64,000 nucleotides of DNA from Doryteuthis pealeii. Taxonomy: Eukaryota > Mollusca > Cephalopoda > Myopsida > Loliginidae. Of this stretch, positions 23,401 through 34,865 are shown piece by piece. Each line of letters opens with the position of its first letter. The stretch's first letter is position 1. The notes under the pieces were generated by a model. That model had not been told where the DNA came from. It saw nothing but the letters and a program-made list of their open reading frames with translations, and ran no database searches. The stretch is taken from contig CM042150.1 of NCBI GenBank assembly GCA_023376005.1, positions 72,318,494 through 72,382,493 on the forward strand, given 5' to 3'. The translations under genes and the position numbers were made by a program.

Positions 23401-26400
23401 CTATGGCCTGCTGGGCTAGCTTATTAACCATTGCATCATTGTTGATGATCATGCAAAATGTCAAGAGTAACACTTCGTTTAGGACAGGACCAGATATATG
23501 GGGTACCCAATGAGAATTGAACACAGCAACTATGGCCTGCTGGGCTAGCTTATTAACCATTGCATCATTGTTGATGATCATGCAAAATGTCAAGAGTAAC
23601 ACTTCGTTTAGGACAGGACCAGAATATGGGGTACCCAATGAGAATTGAACACAGTAACTATGGCCTGCTGGGCTAGCTTATTAACCATTGCATCATTGTT
23701 GATGATCATGCAAAATGTCAAGAGTAAACCACTTCGTTTAGGACAGGACCAGATATATGGGGTACCCAATGAGAATTGAACACAGTAACTATGGCCTGCT
23801 GGGCTAGCTTATTAACCATTGCATCATTGTTGATGATCATGCAAAATGTCAAGAGTAAACACTTCGTTTAGGACAGGACCAGAATATGGGGTACCCAATG
23901 AGAATTGAACACAGTAACTATGGCCTGCTGGGCTAGCTTATTAACCATTGCATCATTGTTGATGATCATGCAAAATGTCAAGAGTAAACACTTCGTTTAG
24001 GACAGGACCAGATATATGGGGTACCCAATGAGAATTGAACACAGCAACTATGGCCTGCTGGGCTAGCTTATTAACCATTGCATCATTGTTGATGATCATG
24101 CAAAATGTCAAGAGTAACACTTCGTTTAGGACAGGACCAGATATATGGGGTACCCAATGAGAATTGAACACAGCAACTATGGCCTGCTGGGCTAGCTTAT
24201 TAACCATTGCATCATTGTTGATGATCATGCAAAATGTCAAGAGTAAACACTTCGTTTAGGACAGGACCAGAATATGGGGTACCCAATGAGAATTGAACAC
24301 AGTAACTATGGCCTGCTGGGCTAGCTTATTAACCATTGCATCATTGTTGATGATCATGCAAAATGTCAAGAGTAACCACTTAGTTTAGGACAGGACCAGA
24401 TATATGGGGTACCCAATGAGAATTGAACACAGTAACTATGGCCTGCTGGGCTAGCTTATTAACCATTGCATCATTGTTGATGATCATGCAAAATGTCAAG
24501 AGTAACCACTTCGTTTAGGACAGGACCAGATATATGGGGTACCCAATGAGAATTGAACACAGTAACTATGGCCTGCTGGGCTAGCTTATTAACCATTGCA
24601 TCATTGTTGATGATCATGCAAAATGTCAAGAGTAACCACTTCGTTTAGGACAGGACCAGATATATGGGGTACCCAATGAGAATTGAACACAGTAACTATG
24701 GCCTGCTGGGCTAGCTTATTAACCATTGCATCATTGTTGATGATCATGCAAAATGTCAAGAGTAACCACTTCGTTTAGGACAGGACCAGATATATGGGTA
24801 CCCAATGAGAATTGAACACAGTAACTATGGCCTGCTGGGCTAGCTTATTAACCATTGCATCATTGTTGATGATCATGCAAAATGTCAAGAGTAACCACTT
24901 CGTTTAGGACAGGACCAGATATATGGGTACCCAATGAGAATTGAACACAGTAACTATGGCCTGCTGGGCTAGCTTATTAACCATTGCATCATTGTTGATG
25001 ATCATGCAAAATGTCAAGAGTAACACTTCGTTTAGGACAGGACCAGATATATGGGGTACCCAATGAGAATTGAACACAGTAACTATGGCCTGCTGGGCTA
25101 GCTTATTAACCATTGCATCATTGTTGATGATCATGCAAAATGTCAAGAGTAACCACTTCGTTTAGGACAGGACCAGAAATATGGGGTACCCAATGAGAAT
25201 TGAACACAGTAACTATGGCCTGCTGGGCTAGCTTATTAACCATTGCATCATTGTTGATGATCATGCAAAATGTCAAGAGTAACCACTTCGTTTAGGACAG
25301 GACCAGATATATGGGGTACCCAATGAGAATTGAACACAGTAACTATGGCCTGCTGGGCTAGCTTATTAACCATTGCATCATTGTTGATGATCATGCAAAA
25401 TGTCAAGAGTAACACTTCGTTTAGGACAGGACCAGATATATGGGGTACCCAATGAGAATTGAACACAGTAACTATGGCCTGCTGGGCTAGCTTATTAACC
25501 ATTGCATCATTGTTGATGATCATGCAAAATGTCAAGAGTAACCACTTAGTTTAGGACAGGACCAGATATATGGGGTACCCAATGAGAATTGAACACAGTA
25601 ACTATGGCCTGCTGGGCTAGCTTATTAACCATTGCATCATTGTTGATGATCATGCAAAATGTCAAGAGTAACCACTTAGTTTAGGACAGGACCAGATATA
25701 TGGGGTACCCAATGAGAATTGAACACAGTAACTATGGCCTGCTGGGCTAGCTTATTAACCATTGCATCATTGTTGATGATCATGCAAAATGTCAAGAGTA
25801 ACCACTTAGTTTAGGACAGGACCAGATATATGGGGTACCCAATGAGAATTGAACACAGTAACTATGGCCTGCTGGGCTAGCTTATTAACCATTGCATCAT
25901 TGTTGATGATCATGCAAAATGTCAAGAGTAACCACTTCGTTTAGGACAGGACCAGATATATGGGGTACCCAATGAGAATTGAACACAGTAACTATGGCCT
26001 GCTGGGCTAGCTTATTAACCATTGCATCATTGTTGATGATCATGCAAAATGTCAAGAGTAACCACTTAGTTTAGGACAGGACCAGATATATGGGGTACCC
26101 AATGAGAATTGAACACAGTAACTATGGCCTGCTGGGCTAGCTTATTAACCATTGCATCATTGTTGATGATCATGCAAAATGTCAAGAGTAACCACTTCGT
26201 TTAGGACAGGACCAGATATATGGGGTACCCAATGAGAATTGAACACAGTAACTATGGCCTGCTGGGCTAGCTTATTAACCATTGCATCATTGTTGATGAT
26301 CATGCAAAATGTCAAGAGTAACCACTTAGTTTAGGACAGGACCAGATATATGGGGTACCCAATGAGAATTGAACACAGTAACTATGGCCTGCTGGGCTAG

Positions 26401-27306
26401 CTTATTAACCATTGCATCATTGTTGATGATCATGCAAAATGTCAAGAGTAACCACTTAGTTTAGGACAGGACCAGATATGGGGTACCCAATGAGAATTGA
26501 ACACAGTAACTATGGCCTGCTGGGCTAGCTTATTAACCATTGCATCATTGTTGATGATCATGCAAAATGTCAAGAGTAACCACTTAGTTTAGGACAGGAC
26601 CAGATATATGGGGTACCCAATGAGAATTGAACACAGTAACTATGGCCTGCTGGGCTAGCTTATTAACCATTGCATCATTGTTGATGATCATGCAAAATGT
26701 CAAGAGTAACACTTCGTTTAGGACAGGACCAGATATATGGGGTACCCAATGAGAATTGAACACAGTAACTATGGCCTGCTGGGCTAGCTTATTAACCATT
26801 GCATCATTGTTGATGATCATGCAAAATGTCAAGAGTAACCACTTCGTTTAGGACAGGACCAGATATATGGGTACCCAATGAGAATTGAACACAGTAACTA
26901 TGGCCTGCTGGGCTAGCTTATTAACCATTGCATCATTGTTGATGATCATGCAAAATGTCAAGAGTAACACTTAGTTTAGGACAGGACCAGATATATGGGG
27001 TACCCAATGAGAATTGAACACAGTAACTATGGCCTGCTGGGCTAGCTTATTAACCATTGCATCATTGTTGATGATCATGCAAAATGTCAAGAGTAACACT
27101 TCGTTTAGGACAGGACCAGATATATGGGGTACCCAATGAGAATTGAACACAGTAACTATGGCCTGCTGGGCTAGCTTATTAACCATTGCATCATTGTTGA
27201 TGATCATGCAAAATGTCAAGAGTAACACTTCGTTTAGGACAGGACCAGATATATGGGGTACCAATGAGAATTGAACACAGTAACTATGGCCTGCTGGGCT
27301 AGCTTC
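20481..27306. repeat. 130-bp satellite array, about 53 monomers
   Basis: TTTAGGACAG recurs every 129-131 bases from 20761 to 27233. Two clearly diverged monomers (from about 20490) start the array; the rest are nearly identical. The array ends mid-monomer at 27306 in an A/T run. Variants are small: TAACCACTT, TAACACTT, TAAACACTT or TAAACCACTT at one site, CTTCG or CTTAG next to it, and AGATATATGG, AGAATATGG, AATATATGG or AGATATGG at another. Read on the minus strand, each monomer holds a tRNA-like segment with A- and B-boxes. The long minus-strand reading frames across it arise from indels and are not genes. Confidence 0.97.
20797..20850 (-). promoter_or_regulatory. tRNA-like Pol III promoter boxes in a representative monomer
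   Basis: On the minus strand TGATGCAATGG (20850-20840) matches the A-box pattern TRGYNNARTGG at 10 of 11 positions. GTTCAATTC (20805-20797) matches GWTCRANNC fully. The starts are 45 bases apart, as in a real tRNA gene. The same boxes recur in nearly all monomers. Whether they are transcribed cannot be told from sequence. Confidence 0.6.
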
Positions 27307-29470
27307 AATTTTTTTTTGAGTGTGTCACGGAGCCGATAAGGATGTCAATCTTGTGACACCCCCTCCAAAAAAACAAAACAACAAAGAATCGAATGACATA
27401 ACTAAGCAAAGGACAGAGAAGGAGATTTAGGTTAACAAACACGGAAATCTTTATTATAGATTACATAACTACAATTGAATGGTTTGTTCATTGGTTTGGT
27501 TGTCAATATCGCAGGCCAGGAAGACGTTGGTCATCCACGAAGGTTGGAAATATACTGAAAAAGCACCACAGGCCGGATAGGTGACGTTAATTGTGGTCGG
27601 ATGACAGGTCATTCAGACGACTGGAAATATGCAGGTATAGCATCGCAGGTCGAAAGGTTGACGTTAGTCGTTGTTGACGTATCGGTCTTCTGGTGGCTGG
27701 AAATATGCAGAACGAACCAATGTGAAGAAGCAGGAAACAAGGTTGAAGGACGTCTCGCTGGGGCTGGAAAGAACACAATCGCACAACAGTAGTTGTTAAA
27801 GGAAAGACTACAACCGGAACCAGGTTGAAGGACGTCTCGTTGAGCTGAAGATAGCCAACTGCACACCACTAGTCGGTAAAGGGCTGGCTGTGCCAGCGCC
27901 CACGAGGGATTGCAGGCCTAGTGAAGAAATGACTGAGTGTTGTCCTGATAAGGACAATAGCTGGAACATGGTCAGCTGATGACTGGGTTGAGGCTCGCCT
28001 GAAGAAGGTTAGATCAGGGTCATCAGGAGACTCGATCGTCGGTTGGCTGGAGCGTGTGCGGTTCGCCGGTAGATAGGGGTACGGCAGGAATGTAGGCAGC
28101 AAGGAAACCGGAGCAGAGCCGAGCTGGAAGCAGGTGACCAAGGTAGAGCCGAGCAGGAAGCAGGAGACCAAGGTAGAGCCGAACTGAAGGATTGAACCGG
28201 AGTCGAAGCTGGATCATAGCCAGGCAGAAGCCAGAGAGAAAAAAAAGGGTTGCCACAAGTGGGTAAAGCTGGAGAGCTCGCCACAAACAAACTGGATTTT
28301 TTTTAGTGCCCGAGGCAAATTGAGTAGGTTTGTTTGAGTCACTGAGGTAGCGAACGCTGCACTGCCCAACCGAACTGACGAAGAAGCCGTTGTTATCTGC
28401 TAATATAAGGCACCTACATGGTAGAGTTTGTGTTGATTTAGCGTTGACAAACAGAATTAATTTCTTATTGCCAGTTCAAATTGAAATTTTACACAGATGA
28501 ATTCTTTGGACTATTAGCAAGCACTTGTTGACTTCATTACTGACCGGTGCATATTATAATGTCCATAAAAATGCATGTTTGTTACAAATTGTAAGTTTTT
28601 CGGTCAGTTGAGAAAGTTCCAGGTCGATTAGAACAGAAGTGTGGATGAGCGTGTTTGCCGGCTGACTGACCCAGTTTGGAGAAACTATTGAAATTTTATA
28701 TGGTACTCGCTTCGGTCTTCACCAGTAGCAGCCCTTAAGGGACAAACGTCGGGTTTCACCGACAAACACCAGCAGCAGCGACGCACCACCCCTTTATGGT
28801 CACGTGATGTTCTTTATAAAAGGGCTTCGGACATTGAGGATTATTGTCATCAACCCTTGAAAGTCGATAATAACTACCTTCATTCCGCCTAGGATAAATT
28901 AGAGGTGCCTTTGATATTGGTACAACTTCGGACAAGCTTCTCCTATTGATACTTTCAGTCCACAAGACTGTCGCAGGATTATTCTTGCAAACTATTTAAC
29001 TATACCAAATATCTAAACTTTTACTACACACTAACTACGGCTAGACCTCTTACGGTGCTGTGAAACTAAACTGAACTACGGCTATACTTTTTCGGTGTTG
29101 TGAACTTCTCTTCGGTCGCTTGTCTGACCTAAACTATGAACATTCCTAAGAACATTGCCTGCTGTAACCCTATTAATGTGCATTATATGTAATTAAACTG
29201 TTGTATTCTATATATCGTTGTACAGCTTGTTCCTTGACTTCATGACATGTTTTCTCTCTGCGAACTTATTGTTAAATCTTTATAAAACAGGAGGTGGAAG
29301 AAAAGAGCTAAGATTACGAATGCGACAAGTATTATCCATGCCTGACCAATGAGGCAAGTGTTGGGTTGGGTAAACCAGAATCAGTACCTCGGCGAATCCC
29401 CAACAGAATTAATGAAGTACACAAATAAATTATGAAGCGAAGGCACAAATACAAGTTATTTTTTTATTAC
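27307..29470. other. GC-richer region, probable LTR-retroelement remains
   Basis: Base composition changes sharply after the satellite. Features are a hairpin of GTGTCAC and GTGACAC (27316-27356), a minus-strand AATAAA (about 27449), loosely repeated GGAAATATGCAG-type blocks at 27540-27870, a short tandem repeat at 28110-28190, a plus-strand TATA motif (CTTTATAAAAGG, about 28811) and a tandem duplication at 29035-29106. No pol or gag motif is seen. LTR or leader sequence of a retroelement is the likeliest origin. Confidence 0.35.
28110..28190. repeat. short tandem repeat, GC-rich
   Basis: About three imperfect units of roughly 30 bases containing AGAGCCGAGC(T/A)GGAAGCAGG and GACCAAGGT. Confidence 0.7.
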
Positions 29471-30768
29471 ATGTAACATATAAAAAAAAACAATGTTGTA
29501 CAAAAGTACTAAGTTGTACTCACAGTTCTAATTCTCCTCACTGAAGGCGTTTGGTCTGTAGTCCCTTAACAACTGGCATCAGGGGCCTCGAACTAAGAGG
29601 TCCTTTTGGTTTGGTTTAGTTTACAGCATATCAACCTCAGTGGGTAATTTAATGCCGACTAATTTTTGAAATAAATTCATTCTTAATGGATACTCAACTT
29701 TTTTTTTAATAGACTCATGTATTTCTATTTAACCCATAAATGGGACTCTAACAGGTACGACCACTCCGAATCAGTGAACATGGGAGCAGACAGGGGTAAG
29801 ACAATGGGGCCACCTGTTGGCTGTATGTGGTGACCGTGATGTTGAAGGACGGAATCCTGGTTGATAAGCAATCCATGACATGCAACACTCCACTTAGACC
29901 CGTACTTAGGCTAGACAGGCGGTTGGAGAGACCCCCTCCAATCAATCGGCTGGTCACGCCAAGCCCTAGCACTTATATGATTGCCCCAACTTATATGATT
30001 GCCCCTTATGGCAAGCCCTAACTTTTACCATATGGATGCTAGAAGGTGGTGGCTGAGGGTCTTCATGTACTGGGAATTACGTTAAACTCTATCTGATGTA
30101 ACGTTCCAGCATTTAGAATGTGCTTCACCCTTCTCCAATGTAAACAAATTCGTAAGAGTCGTAATAATTCATTGACGGTAGAAATTCTATGATACTCAAA
30201 TGCAATAATCTAAAGTGTGAAATTTAAAACCCTGCATGCTCTGGGGAAAACTAAGTCTCTCTTTTCTTTCTTATTTCTTTTCTTTTGTTTTCTTCCTTTC
30301 TCCATTTTTTTTCGTAGCACTTCAATGCTCACAGGTCTCCCTAGTTGAAATCCATGGATCTTATCTTTTAATCCATAAACATCTCAAAGCTTTTTCAGCC
30401 AATTCTGAAATCGCCCCGATGGTCTTTCTTTTTTTTTCCTCTCATCATTCCAAGTCGACTTATTTTGCATAAAAATCTTCTTGCGAAACTCAAACAACCG
30501 ACCTCAATAGGATAACAAAGTAAGTCAAGGTAAGTACCAAAATTACAACTTTGACCAGATAACTAAATCCTGGTGCAGGGAAATCTTTTGCGATCTGCTC
30601 GCGGAGGCCTACTCTCAACTGCCAGTCTCGAACGGAAGAGAGCATGCAATTATTATAGGGACCAACAATTCAAGGGTTAAAATCATATTCGAAAAATAAC
30701 CAGTGAAACAAACGATTTCAGTGAAATTTTCAATGTTGATATATTAATAAATTGATTTTATAATGCTG
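29471..30768. other. no gene seen
   Basis: Contains a small duplicated block CTTATATGATTGCCCC (about 29970-30005). Short ORFs here are unrecognised. Confidence 0.4.
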
Positions 30769-30867
30769 TTGTATAGCCGGCTACTGGACTTCAATGAAAC
30801 CACAGACACGTGTATATAAAAATATGACCCGTCTTTATTTTTTTTCGGTATGTGGGTGAGGGGCGCA

Positions 30868-30998
30868 GAGTGTTCACAATGAAAATGCCCGAGGGAGTTG
30901 GTGACGCGACGAGTGTTCACAATAGAAAATGTCCGAGGGAGTTGGTGACGGGCGCCGAGTGTTCACAATGAAAATGCCCGAGGGAGTTGGTGACGGGA
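30868..30998. repeat. 43-46 bp minisatellite, three copies
   Basis: Units start at 30868, 30911 and 30957, each GAGTGTTCACAAT...CGAGGGAGTTGGTGACG. Confidence 0.9.
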
Positions 30999-31140
30999 GG
31001 CAACGAGGTTATGCTCACGGCTGGCTTGCTGCGGACTCGACTGGCCTTCGAGATCCACTAACCTTTATATACGATAAATATGCCCGCGCATTTTTTTATC
31101 TTTTGATCTGATAACGGACAGACTTCCTTTTTTTTTAAAT

Positions 31141-31335
31141 ATTTCTTTATCTTTCTCTCCGCCTCCTTACCGGAAGACTCCAATTCCGTTTTCCCTTTTT
31201 TATATATTTCTTCATCTTCTCCCTGCTTCTTGACCGGAAGACCTCTCTTCCGTTCTCCCCTTTTTTATATATATATTTCTTTCTCTTTTGTCTCTTTGCT
31301 GGAAGATTTCTCTTCCGTTGCACGATATGCAACAA
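31141..31335. repeat. 65-69 bp tandem repeat, three copies
   Basis: Units start at 31141, 31206 and 31275 (ATTTCTT...GGAAGA...CTTCCGTT). They lie in the presumed U3 of the LTR. Confidence 0.85.
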
Positions 31336-31417
31336 TGCCCCAGTTATTTTATTTAAAAACTTTCACATTTTTTAGGTCTTCAGTTAATGTTGACCCCCCC
31401 CCCTATTTTGGGCGCAA

Positions 31418-32140
31418 CATATATAATGAGTATCTAGCACTGAGTTCATTTTTTGTATAAATAAAAAGATAAGACTGGAGATATGAAAGGAATGAAAAGC
31501 ATTTTTAATTGAACTGATCTGAAAGAAGATAATACAAATCGAAAAATTGAATTCAAAGAAAAATTTGACATTTTTTTCAGATTTTTTTAATTACTCATTA
31601 ATTGTTCATTAAACATAATTTTCTTTTTGATTTACAGAAAAACAATACTATAACTATTATTTTCTTCTACTTAAAAGGGTGGTGGATGTTTAAGTTTAAA
31701 CTTTGATCTAAATTAATATTCTTTAATAAACGATCTCTACGGGCTTCTTTTATTGTAGTCTGACCCCCGGTGTCACGCCTCTTTGTTCGTGACACCTACG
31801 CAGTTTTTCTGTAGACACACCTCTTCGCCCACGCAGGCTGTTTTCATTGGCTATGGGCTACGCTTACAGATTTCTGCACCTAAATCATGTCAAATGTTCA
31901 TCTGCATTTCCAGGTGCAAAAGGTCAGGTCCACATCCTGTTTTCGTTTCCAGGCTGCACTTCCTATTCAGCCTGGTCCTTGGGTGCACTGATCAGACAAT
32001 ATATTACATTCCTCACCATCCTATTTTTTAAAATGTTCACATATGAACATTTTAAGTGCACCTCCCTCCACTCTCATTGCTCCACACAACCGAGACATTT
32101 GTACAAGATAAAGGGAAAAAATATTCATATACACAAAATG
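31418..32140. other. no gene; small hairpin at 31768-31797
   Basis: GGTGTCAC...GTGACACC forms a hairpin similar in sequence to the one at 27316-27356, which suggests a shared repeat family. Nothing coding is seen. Confidence 0.4.
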
Positions 32141-32400
32141 TTTTTTTTTTTATATATACAAAATCAAGTTGCCCAATTTTGCAACCTCAATCAATGTTCA
32201 TGTCCGTAATGTCTAATGGAAAAAATTTTTTTACTTATTTTTTTTTTATATATATATAATTGTGTTGCCCAAATTGGCAACCCCAACAATGTTCATGTCT
32301 GTTATGTCCTTCAATAAAATCATTTTTTTTTTTAAATTATATATATACATATCTTTTTTGTGTTGCCCAATTTGGCAACCTCGAAAATGTTCAAAAGTTC
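32140..32400. repeat. 96-98 bp minisatellite with embedded palindrome
   Basis: Three units with GTTGCCCAAATTGGCAAC-type palindromes at 32168, 32264 and 32362, each followed by AATGTTCA and preceded by a T-run and TATATATA. Confidence 0.85.
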
Positions 32401-33028
32401 GTTTTTCTCCAGATTTTTCTTCATATCAGTAGACATCTCGATGCATGACCATACGATCATAGGCGGTAACCACCCCAATTTTCAAACTAACATCGGGTAA
32501 ATGACTTCGATTAATACATGTGCGTCTCTGCTCAATTTTTAATGTCGCACATGTAACTTCTTAACTTCAAACATACTATGTTTGACACAGAAAAGCTGCC
32601 ATTATCTACAGTACATGTCATTCAAAGTCTGACCGAGAAAACGAGAGAAACAAAGAAAAATTACCCATGGGCCTGATCCAATCTGCTGATTATGGGCATG
32701 CGGTTTTCTTGGAGGATTAGTTGCGTCATCTATAGTTCCTAAATCTAAGTTTTAAATCTAGAGTTTAAATCTACATTGTGTCATATACAGTTCTTAGTTT
32801 AGTCTAAAAAATGGACCTATGACCGCAAAATCTCCTAACTTATCTATAGCATATCGCCAACAAGTCTACAAGACTTTTCAACTGCTCTTTCTTAGTTTTG
32901 CGTTCGTCTACAGAGCGTGTAGACACATCAGTTATTTTCGGAACAATAGCTGTTTGTTCTACCTGTACAACGTCGGTCACCTCCTCATCAGGTGATCCAT
33001 CAGGGGTTTTCCTTCACATTAGTGGAAT
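32401..33028. other. no gene seen
   Basis: Probably the 3' non-coding part of the minus-strand Gypsy fragment that ends at 33029; no LTR border was identified. Confidence 0.35.
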
Positions 33029-33869
33029 CTAATGTCTCCCCTCCGAACAATCATCCGTACGGGTGGGCGAGTCGTTAGACATGCATCCAACCTCAACAGT
33101 CGACACGTTTTTATCCGCCGTTTTGCGTCGTGTCATGATACGACGATCTATTAATGGAATATCGGACTTGTCATCTGATTCCTCACGTTGGTGTCGATAT
33201 TTGTGTACAGGAAAGTCGGTCTGTTCGTCCATGGATTCGCAGTCAGAATCGCAGCTACTACTACTTTCCGTAACGGCCTCTCTGTCGTGGGAATTTCCCA
33301 TTACTCAATGGACGCTGCCCGAAGATGCTTGGCATGCGTCTTTGTGACTGAGCCAGTTAGCTGATCCTAATTCTATAAGAGACAGGGCCAGTCTTTTCGA
33401 CTACCACATAATACGGCCGCCAGCGCATGTTGACTTCCCCCTTTTATGGTGATTCTTATAGTACACCAAGTCACCAACCTTAAACTATACGTCCTTCGTC
33501 TTACAAAGGGATTTATCTATCGCGGCTTTCCTCGCTTTTTTTAAATATTATTCCTAACTAAAGTGAAAGTACGATGCTTTCTTGTAGGGCAATTTCGTGG
33601 TGTTCGTCACCATAATATATGCGGCGAGACCTCAGTATATTATCTAAAGGCAAAATAACGTCCCTGTTATAGAGCAAGTAATACGGTGAAAATGTTGTGG
33701 TCTCGCTTACATGAAACCTGACAGCGCTAACATTGGTTGATGTAAACATTCCATGACTGTTCGTTGTTGTCCATTTTCTTGGCTAGAACATCATGCATCA
33801 TTCAGTGAAATTTTCAACTTTACCATTGCTCTGAGGGTGATAAAATAAAGTTGTTACATGGTTACAAGT
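33029..33869 (-). pseudogene. Gypsy integrase C-terminal fragment, minus strand
   Basis: The minus strand from 33869 carries broken HPQSNGKVE sequence. It continues with FSPYYLLYNRD, LPLDN and YYGDEHHEIALQE, typical of the end of Ty3/Gypsy integrase cores. A GDLVYYKNH-type stretch follows in another frame. The end is a serine/acid-rich tail with RRIMTRRKTADK (to 33029). Several stops and shifts show decay. Its upstream part is cut off by the LTR-like segment at 33870-34865. Confidence 0.75.
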
Positions 33870-34865
33870 TGTTATATGGTGTACATTTAAGTCTTCTGTT
33901 TTTTTCATGATCTTGTAATAAACATGGTCAGTATGAAGTGTATGGTGGCAAGGGAAAAACAAACACAGATTTTAAGTTTAACAATGTATTAGCAAACACA
34001 AAAGGTTATACAGTTGAAAATGGTTTAAGAAGAATCTCTGATATTTGGTGATAGTCTGTTGTGGTGTGAGTAGCAATGTCTGCTGCGCTTGGTGTTCGGT
34101 GGTCGAGTCAGTTGTAACGGAGGTGGTGATATATGCAGAAGTCCCAGTGATAGTGGTCAGAAGTTGGTTAATGTGGGCAGAAGATCCGCTGTTTTAGTAA
34201 TCGTCGCCGATAGCGTGTTATTTGTCGTGTTTCTGAAGTCAGTTTGGTAAATTGATGATATAGAGTTTAGTAGTCGTCCGCCCCTTAAGACTGCCGGTCG
34301 GTCAGGGTCATGAGGTTAAGAGTAGGTGAGAGATGTAAGTCCGCCGCCTTGTGATGTATGTTTCGTTTGGGAGGTCGGCCTTTGTTGATGTTCTTCGGTG
34401 CTGTCGCCAGGATATCTCTGCTGTCGGCTCTTCAAGCCGACTTATATAGGTTGTCGTGATCCGAAATCAGATTAACTCAACCCTTTTTTTAAATTTTTAT
34501 TTCTGCCGGGAATGATTTTGATTGGACGAAAATGCGAGTTTTATTTATAATTTTATTTTTTAATTCTAAGATTGCCCCATGCGCGGAGTCTGGGTGCGCA
34601 AAGACGAAATTTCGTCATCTGATTTAACGCCTCGGCCTGTTTACATCCAGTTGACATTCTCTTTATTGCGGTGTGTGGGTGAATTGAACTGTTGAATTAG
34701 TGAATCGGGAGATATCTATATTTGTGTATAAAACACTTTTATAACTCTTTTGAGCTAAGGATAACACCCATCCATATACATATGTCTGGACTTAACGCAT
34801 TCTATTCCCACCTTTTTTTCTCTGGCCGTATTCTCACTTAACCATTGTGTCACAGTGTTATAACA
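33870..34865 (-). mobile_element. probable solo LTR between two integrase fragments
   Basis: The ends TGTTATATGG and CACTGTTATAACA (the latter read as CAGTGTTATAACA on plus) form terminal inverted bases TGTTATA...TATAACA. On the minus strand a TATATAAG motif lies at 34448-34441. The 996-base interior is GC-richer than its surroundings and has no ORF. It separates a minus-strand integrase piece from a plus-strand one. I found no clean target-site duplication. Confidence 0.45.

Larger units (their letters stand above)
30769..31417 (-). mobile_element. solo-like LTR with tandem repeats in U3 and R
   Basis: On the minus strand the segment runs from TGTTGCGCCC (31417) to GGCTATACAACA (30769), about 649 bases. 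It has a TATATAAAGG TATA box (31071-31062) and AATAAA (30839-30834). Upstream of the TATA box three units of 65-69 bases (31141-31335, with CCGGAAGA and CTTCCGTT) resemble enhancer repeats. Between TATA and AATAAA three units of 43-46 bases (30868-30998) repeat GAGTGTTCACAAT. No primer-binding site or coding part adjoins it. Confidence 0.65.

Noticed and set aside
21886..27264. Minus-strand ORFs of 80-110 residues across the satellite
   Set aside because: They are repeats of one monomer kept open by 129-base indel variants; the 130-base unit shifts frame each copy, and no start, stop or context supports a protein.
20481..27306. CRISPR-like array
   Set aside because: Units are contiguous 130-bp tandem copies without spacers, in a eukaryotic genome.
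30236..30472. Plus-strand ORF rich in Phe, Leu and Ser
   Set aside because: Low-complexity translation of a pyrimidine-rich tract.
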